Source: DASXSB01 sp036506275 (GTDB lineage Bacteria; Methylomirabilota; Methylomirabilia; Rokubacteriales; CSP1-6). Taken from it: DNA of 49,638 bases. Both the position numbers and the translations under genes were made by a program. Positions 14,530 through 23,071 of this stretch are shown piece by piece; position 1 is the first letter of the stretch; each line of letters starts with the position of its first letter. The notes under the pieces are model-generated. The model saw nothing but the letters and a program-made list of their open reading frames with translations. It searched no databases and had not been told where the DNA came from. The DNA lies in assembly GCA_036506275.1 (NCBI GenBank), contig DASXSB010000071.1, positions 1 through 49,638 of the forward strand, written 5' to 3'.

Positions 14530-16356
14530 GTGAGGTCCTTGTCGCCGCCTCCGTCGCTCGCGGACAGGCGCGACGGCGGTCGTCGCCGCATCAGCGCCAT
14601 CGCCACCGCGGTGCTCGCCGCCTTCCTCGTCATCATCGGACAGCTCTGGTATTTGCAAGTCCTCGAGGGCGGTCGCTTCCAGGAGGCCTCGGACAAGAAC
14701 CGGATCCGCATCCGCCCCATCGCCGCTCCGCGCGGCATCCTCTTCGATCGCCACGGGATGCCGCTCGTGGACAACCGCCCCGCGTTCACGCTCTCGCTCA
14801 TTCCGCGCGAGCTCGATCGGGACGTGGAACGCCGGGACGCGGCGCTCGGTCGAGTGGCGAGCCTCCTCGACATTCCCTACGCGGAGCTGCTCGACGCGGT
14901 GACGCGCGTCCCGCCCGACTCGCTGATCCCCGTGCGCGTGCGGCGCGGTCTCTCGCTCGAGGACGTGGCGAAGGTCGAGGAATGGAAGCTGGAGCTCCCG
15001 GGCGTCATCGTCGAAGTGGAGCCGCAGCGCGCCTATCCGACGAGCCGGTTCGCCGCCCACCTGCTGGGGTACGTGCGGGAGGCGAGCGACGAGCAGCTGA
15101 AGCAGGGCCGCTATCGCCGCGGCGAGCTGGTGGGCCAGACCGGCCTCGAGCGTCTCCTCGACGACTTCCTGCGCGGCAAGGACGGCGGCGAGCGCATCGA
15201 AGTGGACGCGATGGGGCGTGCCGTGCGGCTCATCCAGCAGACGGAGCCACATCCCGGCGCCCAGGTGGTCACCACCATCGATCGCCGCATCCAGGAAGCG
15301 GCGGAGCGGGCGATGGACGGTCACGCGGGAGCGGTGGTCGTCATGGATCCCCGCAACGGCGACGTCCTCGCCCTCGTCTCCACGCCCGCCTTCGAGATCG
15401 ACCGCTTCACGGGCGCCATCGACCGCGCGGCGTGGCTGCGCGTGGTCCAGGATCCCGAGCACCCATTGCTGAACCGCACCATCCAGAGCACGTACGCGCC
15501 GGGCTCGGTGTTCAAGATCGTGGTGGCGGCGGCGGGGCTCCAGGACGGCACGATCACGCCGATGGAGCGCACGAGCTGTCACGGCGAGTTCACGCTGGGG
15601 GCATGGACGTTCAAGGACTGGAAGGAGGGCGGCCACGGGGTGGTCGACCTCCATCGCGCGATCATGCACTCGTGCAACATCTATTTCTACGAGGCCGGTC
15701 TCAAGATCGGCGGCAACGCCATCGCGCGCTACGCGCGCGCGTTCGGGTTCGGCGAGGCCACCGGCATCGACCTCGGCAGCGAGCGCTTCGGGCTCATTCC
15801 GGAACCCAAGCTGCGCCGCGATCGCAAGCAACGTCCGTGGTCGGGCGGCGAGACCGTGAACATGTCCATCGGCCAGGGCGCCGTCCTCGTCACCCCGATG
15901 CAGGTGGCGCGCTTCATGGCCGCCGTCGCTAACGGCGGCGTCCTCTGGAAGCCGCGGCTGGTGCAGCGCATCGAGCGTCCCGACCGGGGCGTGGTGTGGA
16001 GTGATCCCGGCCACGTCAATGGACACGTCGAGCTGTCACCGGTGGTGTGGGCGTTCCTCAAGCAGAGTCTGTGGTCGGTCGTGAACGACGGGGGGACGGG
16101 CGCGGGCGCGAAGATTCCCGGGCTCGACGTCGCGGGCAAGACGGGTACGGCCCAGATGATCTCGAAGTCGAAAGCCGAGAAGGGCCAGGACCACGCGTGG
16201 TTCGCGTCGTTCGCGCCCGTGAAGGACCCCGAGGTGGTCGTGATCGTCCTCGTGGAGAGGGGCGGCAAGGGCGGCCAGGTGGCGGCCCCCATCGCGCGCA
16301 AGATCCTGAACGCGATCTTCTTCGAGAAAGTGGCGTCGGTGGATCTTGCGGGCTAA
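14530..16356 (+). CDS. mrdA: Penicillin-binding protein 2, elongasome transpeptidase
   Basis: A 608-aa class B PBP that cross-links peptidoglycan during elongation. One N-terminal transmembrane helix (about 22-44) is followed by the pedestal domain with APRGILFDRHGMPLVDNRPAF, then the transpeptidase domain. Catalytic motifs are S326-V-F-K, S381-C-N383 and K537-T-G-T. The start is GTG at 14530. The stop precedes rodA, its glycosyltransferase partner. Length is normal and nothing is missing. Confidence 0.95.
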   Translation: MRSLSPPPSLADRRDGGRRRISAIATAVLAAFLVIIGQLWYLQVLEGGRFQEASDKNRIRIRPIAAPRGILFDRHGMPLVDNRPAFTLSLIPRELDRDVERRDAALGRVASLLDIPYAELLDAVTRVPPDSLIPVRVRRGLSLEDVAKVEEWKLELPGVIVEVEPQRAYPTSRFAAHLLGYVREASDEQLKQGRYRRGELVGQTGLERLLDDFLRGKDGGERIEVDAMGRAVRLIQQTEPHPGAQVVTTIDRRIQEAAERAMDGHAGAVVVMDPRNGDVLALVSTPAFEIDRFTGAIDRAAWLRVVQDPEHPLLNRTIQSTYAPGSVFKIVVAAAGLQDGTITPMERTSCHGEFTLGAWTFKDWKEGGHGVVDLHRAIMHSCNIYFYEAGLKIGGNAIARYARAFGFGEATGIDLGSERFGLIPEPKLRRDRKQRPWSGGETVNMSIGQGAVLVTPMQVARFMAAVANGGVLWKPRLVQRIERPDRGVVWSDPGHVNGHVELSPVVWAFLKQSLWSVVNDGGTGAGAKIPGLDVAGKTGTAQMISKSKAEKGQDHAWFASFAPVKDPEVVVIVLVERGGKGGQVAAPIARKILNAIFFEKVASVDLAG

Positions 16357-16363
16357 CACGGTC

Positions 16364-17452
16364 ATGCTCATCGATCGGCGGTTGCTGCAGAACGTCGATT
16401 GGCCCCTGCTCGGCGCGAGCATCGCGCTCGTGCTCATGAGCGCGGTGACGCTCTCCACCCTCCACGTCGGCCGCGCGGGCGGCACCGTCGCCTTCCGCCA
16501 GCTCGCGTGGTTCGGGGTCGGTATGGTGGCGCTGCTCGTGACCGCGAGCTTCGACTATCGCAAGCTCGTGCGGGCGGCGCCCGCTTTCTATGTTTTCGGC
16601 ATGGCGGCGCTCGCCGCCGTATTCGTGGTGGGAAAAACGGTGTCGGGGGCGCGCCGCTGGATCGGCGTAGGATCGTTCAGCGTGCAGCCCTCGGAGATCT
16701 TCAAGCTCTGCTTCGTCCTCATGGCGGCGTGGGCGCTCACGTCACGGTGGGCGCGTCCGATCGGTCCCGGGACCATCGGCTTCACGCTCCTGGCGACGGC
16801 GATCCCCGCCGTCCTCATCGTGAAGCAGCCGGACCTGGGCACCGCCCTCTTGCTGATGCCGGTGCTGGTCGCGCTCCTCGTGGGCGCCGGCACCGAGCTC
16901 CGGCTCCTCGGCGGCCTCTCCCTCGCCGGTCTCTCCACGCTGCCGGTGGCGTGGTTCGCCATGAAGGACTACCAACGGGAACGCATCATGGTCTACCTGG
17001 ATCCGTTCCGCGATCCCCTCGGGAGCGCGTACAACGTGATCCAGGCCAAGATCGCGATTGGGTCGGGTCAGCTCCTGGGGAAGGGTATCGCGGGCGCGAC
17101 GCAAAGCCAGCTCGCCTTCCTGCCGGAGCGTCATACGGATTTCATCTTCGCCGTGTTCGCCGAGATGTGGGGGTTCGTCGGCTGCCTCGTGTTGCTCGTC
17201 TGCTATGCGTTGCTCCTGCTGCGGGGCTTCGACATCGCGGCGTCGGCGCGAGAGCCTGTCGGCCGCCTCGTCGCCCTGGGCGCCACCGCCCTCCTCGCCA
17301 CCCAGATCCTCATCAACGTGGGGATGGTGACGGGGCTGCTGCCGGTGGTCGGGGTGCCGCTGCCGCTCATGAGCTATGGCGGCTCCTCGATGCTCGTGTC
17401 GCTGATCGCGCTCGGACTCCTCCTCTCGGTTCGGATGCGGCAGTTCCAATGA
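16364..17452 (+). CDS. rodA: Peptidoglycan glycosyltransferase RodA
   Basis: A 362-aa SEDS-family polymerase with about ten transmembrane helices that polymerises lipid II in the elongasome. Diagnostic tracts are ARRWIGVGSFSVQPSEIFK, VKQPDLGTALLLMP, GSGQLLGKGIAGATQSQLAFLPERHTDFIF and LPVVGVPLPLMSYGGSSM (each quoted in part). I chose the ATG at 16364, 7 nt after the PBP2 stop; an upstream TTG at 16346 would overlap PBP2. Confidence 0.94.
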   Translation: MLIDRRLLQNVDWPLLGASIALVLMSAVTLSTLHVGRAGGTVAFRQLAWFGVGMVALLVTASFDYRKLVRAAPAFYVFGMAALAAVFVVGKTVSGARRWIGVGSFSVQPSEIFKLCFVLMAAWALTSRWARPIGPGTIGFTLLATAIPAVLIVKQPDLGTALLLMPVLVALLVGAGTELRLLGGLSLAGLSTLPVAWFAMKDYQRERIMVYLDPFRDPLGSAYNVIQAKIAIGSGQLLGKGIAGATQSQLAFLPERHTDFIFAVFAEMWGFVGCLVLLVCYALLLLRGFDIAASAREPVGRLVALGATALLATQILINVGMVTGLLPVVGVPLPLMSYGGSSMLVSLIALGLLLSVRMRQFQ

Positions 17453-17506
17453 GACACGGAGGTCCTCGCATGCGGGAGGCCCGCCGCGTCGCTTCGAGGT
17501 GCTGCC

Positions 17507-19033
17507 GTGGGCAAACGTATCGTCGTCAATGCCGGACTCACCGAAACCCGAGTCGCCGTCCAGGAGCGTAATCTCCTCACCGAGCTCTACCTGGAGCGGC
17601 ACCGTCATCGTTCGATCGTGGGGAGCGTGTACAAGGGGTCGGTGACGAACGTCCTGCCCGGCATGCAGGCCGCGTTCGTGGACATCGGTCTCGCCAAGGA
17701 CGCCTTCCTCTACGCCGGGGACTACACCACGAACGTGGTCGACGACCGGCCCGTCAGCGACGACGCCGGCGACGACGAGGACGGCGCCGACGTCGATGTC
17801 GACGAGGAGGAGCCGCGCCGGGAGGCGACCGTCCCCATCGAGGACATGCTCCGCAAGGGCCAGGACGTCCTCGTGCAGGTCTCCAAGGAATCGCTCGGAA
17901 CCAAGGGCGCCCGCATCACCTCGTTCATCTCGCTGCCCGGCCGCTATCTCGTCTACATGCCGCAGGCCCGGCACATCGGGGTGTCGCGGCGGATCCGGGA
18001 CGAACGTGAACGCGATCGGCTGCGGGCGGCCGTGCGCGAGGTGAACCCGCCCCCGGGCGGCTTCATCGTCCGCACCAACGCCGAAGGCAAGGGGACCGAG
18101 GAGTTTGCCGCCGACGTCGCCTTTCTGTCGCGCCTGTGGGCGCAGATCCAGGCGCGGTTCGAGCAGGCGGCGCCGCCCGCCGCCCTCCACGAGGAGATGG
18201 ACCTCATTTTCCGGGTGGTGAGGGATCTCTTCTCCCCCGACGTCGATGAGTTCGTGGTGGACACCCGCGAGGTCTACGAGAAGTGCCTGGAGTATGCGCG
18301 CACGCTCGTCCCCGCTCTCGTGGAGCGGGTGCGGCTTCACGACGGCCGCGTGCCGCTCTTCGAATCGCTCGGGATCGAGAAAGAGATCGAGAAGGCGGTC
18401 CGGCGTCGCGTGTGGCTCAAGTCGGGCGGCTACATCGTCATCGACCACACGGAGGCACTCGTCTCCATCGACGTCAACACCGGCAAGTACGTGGGGAAGC
18501 GCGACTTCGAGCAGACGGTGCTGAAGATCAACCTGGAAGCGGTGGGCGAGGTCGTGCGTCAGATCCGCCTGCGCGACCTCGGCGGCATCATCATCATCGA
18601 CTTCATCGACATGGAGCGCGAGGAGCACCGCGACCAGGTGTACAAGGCCCTCACGCGCGCCCTCGCCGAGGACAAGGCGCGCACCAACGTGCTGGAGATC
18701 TCCGAGCTCGGCCTCGTGGAGATGACGCGCAAACGGGTGCGGCAGGACCTTCGCTCCCTCCTCACCATGACGTGCCCCACCTGCAAGGGCACCGGCGTCA
18801 CGCGGTCGGACGCCGCCGTGGCCGCCGAGATCTTTCGGGCGGTGCAGGCGCGGGCGGTCGCGGAGAGCGGACACGAGATCGTCGTGCGCGCCCATCCCGA
18901 CGTGGTCGCCTACCTGGAAGGCGACGCGCGCGAGGCCCTCGAGCGCCTGCGCGCCACCGTCGACACGAAGGTCACCGTGCAGATGGCGACCGCCCCCACT
19001 CCGCGCGACGAGTTCGACGTCCTCACGCGCTGA
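17507..19033 (+). CDS. rng: Ribonuclease E/G family endoribonuclease
   Basis: A 508-aa cytosolic RNase that cuts single-stranded AU-rich RNA and matures rRNA. The S1 domain is at about 40-145 (IVGSVYKGSVTNVLPGMQAAFVDIG), interrupted by an acidic loop rich in Asp and Glu (about 82-103). The catalytic core includes VSIDVNTGKYVG and IIIIDFIDM, which carry the two metal-binding aspartates, and the Zn-link is CPTCKGTG. Length fits RNase G rather than RNase E: there is no long disordered tail. The start is GTG. Location directly after mre/rod genes resembles the E. coli mreBCD-maf-rng order. Confidence 0.92.
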   Translation: MGKRIVVNAGLTETRVAVQERNLLTELYLERHRHRSIVGSVYKGSVTNVLPGMQAAFVDIGLAKDAFLYAGDYTTNVVDDRPVSDDAGDDEDGADVDVDEEEPRREATVPIEDMLRKGQDVLVQVSKESLGTKGARITSFISLPGRYLVYMPQARHIGVSRRIRDERERDRLRAAVREVNPPPGGFIVRTNAEGKGTEEFAADVAFLSRLWAQIQARFEQAAPPAALHEEMDLIFRVVRDLFSPDVDEFVVDTREVYEKCLEYARTLVPALVERVRLHDGRVPLFESLGIEKEIEKAVRRRVWLKSGGYIVIDHTEALVSIDVNTGKYVGKRDFEQTVLKINLEAVGEVVRQIRLRDLGGIIIIDFIDMEREEHRDQVYKALTRALAEDKARTNVLEISELGLVEMTRKRVRQDLRSLLTMTCPTCKGTGVTRSDAAVAAEIFRAVQARAVAESGHEIVVRAHPDVVAYLEGDAREALERLRATVDTKVTVQMATAPTPRDEFDVLTR

Positions 19034-19035
19034 CG

Positions 19036-19386
19036 ATGCCGCGCACACCGCCCTCGCGCATCAGCGGCCAGCGCATCCTGGGTGACCTCCGCCTGGCGGC
19101 GAAGAAAGGCGATCGCGCCGCCCTCGCCCTTGCCCTCGACCAGATGCGCACGCTCGCCCTCTCTCCGCGCTACTGGGAGAAGTATCTGGGGCTGCTTCGG
19201 AACCCGCTCGCCCGCCTCGTCGACCTTCTCGTCATCAAGCAAGGCGAGCGCATCGCGCACCAGAAGGGCTGGAAGCTTTCACGCCCGCCCGCGGTCGCGG
19301 AACCCCCGAAGCGCAAGGCGCCCGCGCGAGGGCGGCGGCCGCGCCGCCGGCCCGTGCCCGTCGACCGGCAGCCGTCGCTCTTCTGA
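19036..19386 (+). CDS. Small basic hypothetical protein
   Basis: A 116-aa protein starting 2 nt after the RNase stop. The first 80 residues are helical (ILGDLRLAAKKGDRAALALALDQMRTLALSPRYWEKYLGLL), and the tail is a strongly basic, proline-rich stretch (KRKAPARGRRPRRRP, then QPSLF). The tail could bind RNA or DNA. No family recognised. Tight linkage suggests a role with RNA processing, but that is inference. The codon pattern matches its neighbours. Confidence 0.65.
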   Translation: MPRTPPSRISGQRILGDLRLAAKKGDRAALALALDQMRTLALSPRYWEKYLGLLRNPLARLVDLLVIKQGERIAHQKGWKLSRPPAVAEPPKRKAPARGRRPRRRPVPVDRQPSLF

Positions 19387-19400
19387 CGCCGGCCTCCGCC

Positions 19401-19429
19401 TTGACACGGCGAGGGTGGGGGCGGATAGT
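19401..19429 (+). promoter_or_regulatory. Promoter of the copper operon
   Basis: A perfect TTGACA (19401-19406), a 17-nt spacer and GATAGT (19424-19429). This is the best sigma-70 promoter in the window. The CsoR operator overlaps its -10 end and start point. Confidence 0.7.
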
Positions 19430-19443
19430 ACCCCCGAGGGGTA
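19429..19443 (+). promoter_or_regulatory. CsoR-type operator
   Basis: TACCCC-CGA-GGGGTA, a 6-bp inverted repeat with a 3-nt centre. GC-tract palindromes of this type are bound by CsoR repressors. It covers the -10 end and the start point, so apo-CsoR would block transcription until Cu(I) binds. Confidence 0.65.
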
Positions 19444-19452
19444 TAAGGCCAC

Positions 19453-19734
19453 ATGCTCAACGCGGAGACGAAGGCGAAGGCGCGCGGCCGGTTGCGGCGG
19501 ATCGAGGGCCAGGTCCAGGGACTCCAGCGCATGGTGGAGGCGGACGCCTCTTGCGTCGACATCCTCCTCCAGATCTCGGCCGTGCAGGGCGCGCTGGACC
19601 AGGTCCAGAAGCTCCTCCTCGGCCGGCACATCGAGTCGTGTGTGACCGATGCGCTGCGTTCCGGCACGCGTCACGATCGTCAGCGCAAGATCGACGAGTT
19701 GCTGGAGGTCTTCGTCCGCTTCGGGGCGAAGTAG
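19453..19734 (+). CDS. csoR: Copper-sensing repressor CsoR
   Basis: A 93-aa all-helical DUF156 repressor. The Cu(I) site reads Cys34, His59, Cys63, the C-H-C pattern of copper sensors rather than the nickel-type RcnR pattern. RRIEGQVQGLQRMVEADASCVDILLQISAVQGAL (quoted in part) is the family core. It should autoregulate through the palindrome at 19429-19443. The copper ATPase follows 8 nt later in the same transcript. Confidence 0.92.
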   Translation: MLNAETKAKARGRLRRIEGQVQGLQRMVEADASCVDILLQISAVQGALDQVQKLLLGRHIESCVTDALRSGTRHDRQRKIDELLEVFVRFGAK

Positions 19735-19742
19735 GCGAAGTA

Positions 19743-22142
19743 ATGGAGCAGGCGAGGGAGCGGGTCACGTTACCGGTGCGCGGCATGCACTGCGCGGCGT
19801 GCGTGAACACGGTGGAGTCCGCCCTCAGATCGGTACCGGGCGTGGCCGATGCCGTCGTCAATCTCGCCACCGAGCGCGCCACCATCACGTTCGATCCCGC
19901 CCGCACGGGGCCGCCCGTGCTCCGGGAGGCGGTGGCGAAGACCGGCTACGAGCTGGGAGAGTCGCTGCCCGCGCTGGGAACGGAGCCGGCCGATGCCGAG
20001 GCCGCGCGCGATCGTGAAGGACGCCTCACGCGCGCGAAATTCCTGGTGGGCGCCGTGCTCTCCGTTCCCGTGCTCATCGGCAGCATGCCGGAATTCTTCC
20101 CGTGGGCGCCGGCGTGGCTGCAGAACCCCTGGGTGCTGCTCGCGCTCACCACGCCCGTGCAGTTCTGGGTGGGGCTCGAATTTCATCGTGGATTCCTCCG
20201 CGACCTCCGGCGCCGGACGGCAGGCATGGCCACCCTCGTCTCCCTCGGCACCACCGCCGCCTATGTCTTCAGCCTCGCCGTCACCCTCGCCCCGCACACG
20301 TTCATGGCGCTGGGAGCGATGACGTACTACGACACGCCGGCGGTGGTGATCACGCTCGTCGTCTTGGGCCGCTGGTTGGAAGCGCGGGCCCGCGGACGCA
20401 CGTCGGCGGCGATCCGCCGGCTCGTGCAGCTCGCGCCGCGCCAGGCCCGCGTCGTCCGTGACGGCCAAGACGTCGAAGTCCCCACCGGCGACGTGCAGGT
20501 GGGCGACCTCGTCCGCATCCGACCCGGCGAGCGCGTGCCCGTGGACGGCGTGGTCGTAGAGGGCGCCTCCACCGTGGACGAGTCCATGCTCACCGGCGAG
20601 AGCATCCCCGTCGAGAAGCGGCCCCTCGCCCGCGTCTTCGGTGGGACCGTGAACGGCACCGGCAGCTTCGTGTTCCGCGCCGAGCGTGTCGGCAGCGAGA
20701 CCACGCTCGCGCGCATCGTCCGTCTCGTGGAGGAGGCGCAGGGCTCACGGGCGCCCATCCAGCGGCTCGCGGATCGGGTGGCGGCCGTGTTCGTCCCCAT
20801 CGTGCTCGGTATCGCCGCCCTCACGTTCGTGACATGGTGGCTGCTGGCGCCGCCGCCCGCCCTGCTGTTCGCCGTCACCAACGCGGTGGCGGTGCTCGTC
20901 ATCGCGTGCCCGTGCGCGATGGGCCTCGCCACCCCGACGGCGGTGATGGTGGGGACGGGGCGCGGCACGGAGCACGGCGTGCTCTTCAAGAACGCGGCGG
21001 CTCTCGAGCGGCTGGGCGCCGTCGATACGGTGGTCTTCGACAATACGGGCACGCTCACGCGCGGCAAGCCCACCGTCACCGACGTCGTCAGCGTGCACGG
21101 TGTCGACGACGACGTGCTCGCGGTGGCGGCGGCCGCCGAGCAGGGTTCGGAGCACCCGCTCGCCGACGCGGTGGTGGCGGCGGCAAAAGCGCGTGGGCTC
21201 GCCATTCCGCCCGTGACGGAGTTCGTCACGGTGCCGGGGCAGGGCATCGACGCCATGGCACCCGCGGGCCGCGTCCTCGTCGGCAATCGCACGCTGATGG
21301 ACGCGCGCGGCGTTTCCGTCGACGCGCTCGCCCCGCGAGCGGTCACGCTCGCCGCCGACGCCAAGACCGTGATCTACATCGCCGTCGGGGGGCGACTGAT
21401 CGGCCTCGTCGCCGTCGCCGACGTTCTGAAGCCGGAGGCGGCCGAGGCCGTACACGCGCTACGCGCTCTCGGCCTCGACGTCGCCATGCTGACGGGAGAC
21501 GGCCGCGCCACCGCGGAAGCCATCGCGCGCGCGGCCGGGATCGAGCGCGTGGTCGCCGAGATCCTTCCCGACGACAAGGCCCGAGAGGTGAAGCGACTTC
21601 AAGAAGGCGGGCGGCGGGTGGCGATGATCGGCGACGGGATCAACGACGGGCCGGCGCTGGCCCAGGCCGACGTCGGGATCGCGATGGGATCGGGCACGGA
21701 CGTCGCCATCGAGGCGGCCGACGTCACGTTGATGCGGGGCGATCTCCGCGGCGTGGTGGCGGCGATTCCCCTCGCCCGGCGCACGATCACCGTGATCAAG
21801 CAGAATCTCGGGTGGGCGTTCGCGTACAACGTCATCCTCATCCCCGTCGCCGCCGGTGTCCTCTACCCCATCTGGGGCGTGCTCCTGTCGCCGATGCTGG
21901 CCGGCCTCGCGATGGTGTTGTCGTCGGTGTCCGTGGTCGCCAACAGCCTCCGCTTGCGGAACTGGTCGCCTCCCGTCATCCGAAAGGAGAGAGTCATGGC
22001 CAAGGATCCCGTGTGCAAGATGGATGTCGAGCCCGCGAAGGCGGCGGCGCAGTCGAGCCACAAGGGCCAGACCTATTACTTCTGCGCGGTGGGCTGCAAG
22101 CAGAAGTTCGACCGCGAGCCGGACAAGTACGTGGGGCGATGA
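19743..22142 (+). CDS. copA: Cu(I)-exporting P1B-type ATPase with C-terminal YHS domain
   Basis: A 799-aa pump. An N-terminal HMA domain carries GMHCAAC (Cys17, Cys20); eight membrane segments include CPC at 389-391; the actuator TGES and hinge GDGINDGPAL are present. The phosphorylation site reads D433-N-T-G-T where DKTGT is nearly invariant, and the hinge has GP in place of the usual AP. After the last helix the frame continues into a YHS domain (DPVCKM...YYFCAVGCKQKF...KYVG, about 753-799) that could bind copper. The ATG at 21996 inside this tail has its own ribosome site. The start is ATG 19743, 8 nt after csoR. It exports copper from the cytoplasm; activity with N434 is uncertain. Confidence 0.9.
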   Translation: MEQARERVTLPVRGMHCAACVNTVESALRSVPGVADAVVNLATERATITFDPARTGPPVLREAVAKTGYELGESLPALGTEPADAEAARDREGRLTRAKFLVGAVLSVPVLIGSMPEFFPWAPAWLQNPWVLLALTTPVQFWVGLEFHRGFLRDLRRRTAGMATLVSLGTTAAYVFSLAVTLAPHTFMALGAMTYYDTPAVVITLVVLGRWLEARARGRTSAAIRRLVQLAPRQARVVRDGQDVEVPTGDVQVGDLVRIRPGERVPVDGVVVEGASTVDESMLTGESIPVEKRPLARVFGGTVNGTGSFVFRAERVGSETTLARIVRLVEEAQGSRAPIQRLADRVAAVFVPIVLGIAALTFVTWWLLAPPPALLFAVTNAVAVLVIACPCAMGLATPTAVMVGTGRGTEHGVLFKNAAALERLGAVDTVVFDNTGTLTRGKPTVTDVVSVHGVDDDVLAVAAAAEQGSEHPLADAVVAAAKARGLAIPPVTEFVTVPGQGIDAMAPAGRVLVGNRTLMDARGVSVDALAPRAVTLAADAKTVIYIAVGGRLIGLVAVADVLKPEAAEAVHALRALGLDVAMLTGDGRATAEAIARAAGIERVVAEILPDDKAREVKRLQEGGRRVAMIGDGINDGPALAQADVGIAMGSGTDVAIEAADVTLMRGDLRGVVAAIPLARRTITVIKQNLGWAFAYNVILIPVAAGVLYPIWGVLLSPMLAGLAMVLSSVSVVANSLRLRNWSPPVIRKERVMAKDPVCKMDVEPAKAAAQSSHKGQTYYFCAVGCKQKFDREPDKYVGR
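21996..22142 (+). CDS. Possible separately translated YHS protein inside copA
   Basis: In-frame ATG 21996 follows AAAGGAGAGAG (21983-21993) at ideal spacing and would give the 48-residue MAKDPVCKMD... YHS protein, a form that often exists alone next to copper pumps. The same codons are the C-terminus of the ATPase, so the cell may make both the fusion and a free metal-binding domain. The alternative is that the ribosome site is a relic of two genes that fused when a stop was lost. Confidence 0.4.
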   Translation: MAKDPVCKMDVEPAKAAAQSSHKGQTYYFCAVGCKQKFDREPDKYVGR

Positions 22143-23032
22143 TCGATATCCCCGCCCTGCGGGGACGCGCGCGCTACGAGCGCGTGATGGAGGGCCGCGT
22201 CGACAACACCTCCGACGACGCATTCACCCACGTGGTCACGCTCTCCGACGACGACGGCGCCGTCGAGGTCGCGGTGGTGGCGCTGCCGTCGCCGACGTAC
22301 ACGATCCGAGAGGCGGCGGCGCGCGCGATGGGGGGCGCGGTGGCCCCCGGCGTCGTCGCCGGCGTGGCGGACTTGGCGGGCAGCGCCATGGCAGCCGGCT
22401 TCACCCGTCGGGCCGTGGAAGCGACGGGCGGCGGCGAGGGCGCGGGGCTCGTCGTCGACGCGCTCATCGAGGCGGCGCGTCTTGCCCGCCAGGTGGCGAA
22501 GCTGCCTCCCGAGCGCGCGGCCCGTGCGCGCGGCGGCGACGCCTGGGAGTGCTGGCAGCTCGACACCACGGGCTGGATCGATCTTCCCGATTCGTGTTTC
22601 ACGTACAGCGGCGCGGGACGCGCGCTCTTCGGCACCCGCACGATCGTGACGCCCATGACGCCCGACCTCTACAGCCCGCCGCCGGGGCGGCGCGGCGTGT
22701 TCGAGCGACGGAAAGTCGCGCGGCTGACGCGTGTGGGCGACCGTCTCCGGCTCTTCCATTCCATGCACGACAACGTCCACGGCTTCGAGCTCACCTATGA
22801 GATCGATCTCGGGAGCGCGCGCATCGTGGGCGCAGAGTCGGCGACCCCACGCCTGCCGTACGCCGGTATTTGCTCGGAGCCCCAGCGCCGGATCGCGTCG
22901 CTCGTCGGGGAGGCCTTCGATCCCACTCTTCCCAAGCGCATCCAGCCGCTCCTCGGCGGGAACGCCGGATGCGCCCAGCTCTACGACCTCACCGCCGACC
23001 TCCTGAAGCTGGCGATTCCGCGCCGGGCGTGA
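22139..23032 (+). CDS. DUF2889 family protein
   Basis: A 297-aa protein whose start overlaps the ATPase stop (ATGA). It opens with RYERVMEGRVDNTSDDAFTHVVTLSDDDGAVEVAVVALPSPTYTIREAAARA (quoted in part), and the C-terminal part carries CSEPQRRIASLVGEAFDPTLPKRIQPLLGGNAGCAQLYDL, which resembles DUF2889 with its CxHLxDL-like end. Its function is unknown. Two cysteines near the end (about 244 and 276) could bind metal. Coupling to the copper operon is by position only. Confidence 0.7.
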   Translation: MIDIPALRGRARYERVMEGRVDNTSDDAFTHVVTLSDDDGAVEVAVVALPSPTYTIREAAARAMGGAVAPGVVAGVADLAGSAMAAGFTRRAVEATGGGEGAGLVVDALIEAARLARQVAKLPPERAARARGGDAWECWQLDTTGWIDLPDSCFTYSGAGRALFGTRTIVTPMTPDLYSPPPGRRGVFERRKVARLTRVGDRLRLFHSMHDNVHGFELTYEIDLGSARIVGAESATPRLPYAGICSEPQRRIASLVGEAFDPTLPKRIQPLLGGNAGCAQLYDLTADLLKLAIPRRA

Positions 23033-23054
23033 CCGGCCGCTCCGAGCGGGCGTG

Positions 23055-23060
23055 TATACT
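23055..23060 (+). promoter_or_regulatory. Possible -10 box before the HypE-like gene
   Basis: TATACT lies 11 nt before the ATG at 23072, in a 39-nt gap that follows the previous operon. There is no recognisable -35 at the right distance. It would give an almost leaderless mRNA. Confidence 0.3.
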
Positions 23061-23071
23061 GATCGCCAAGC

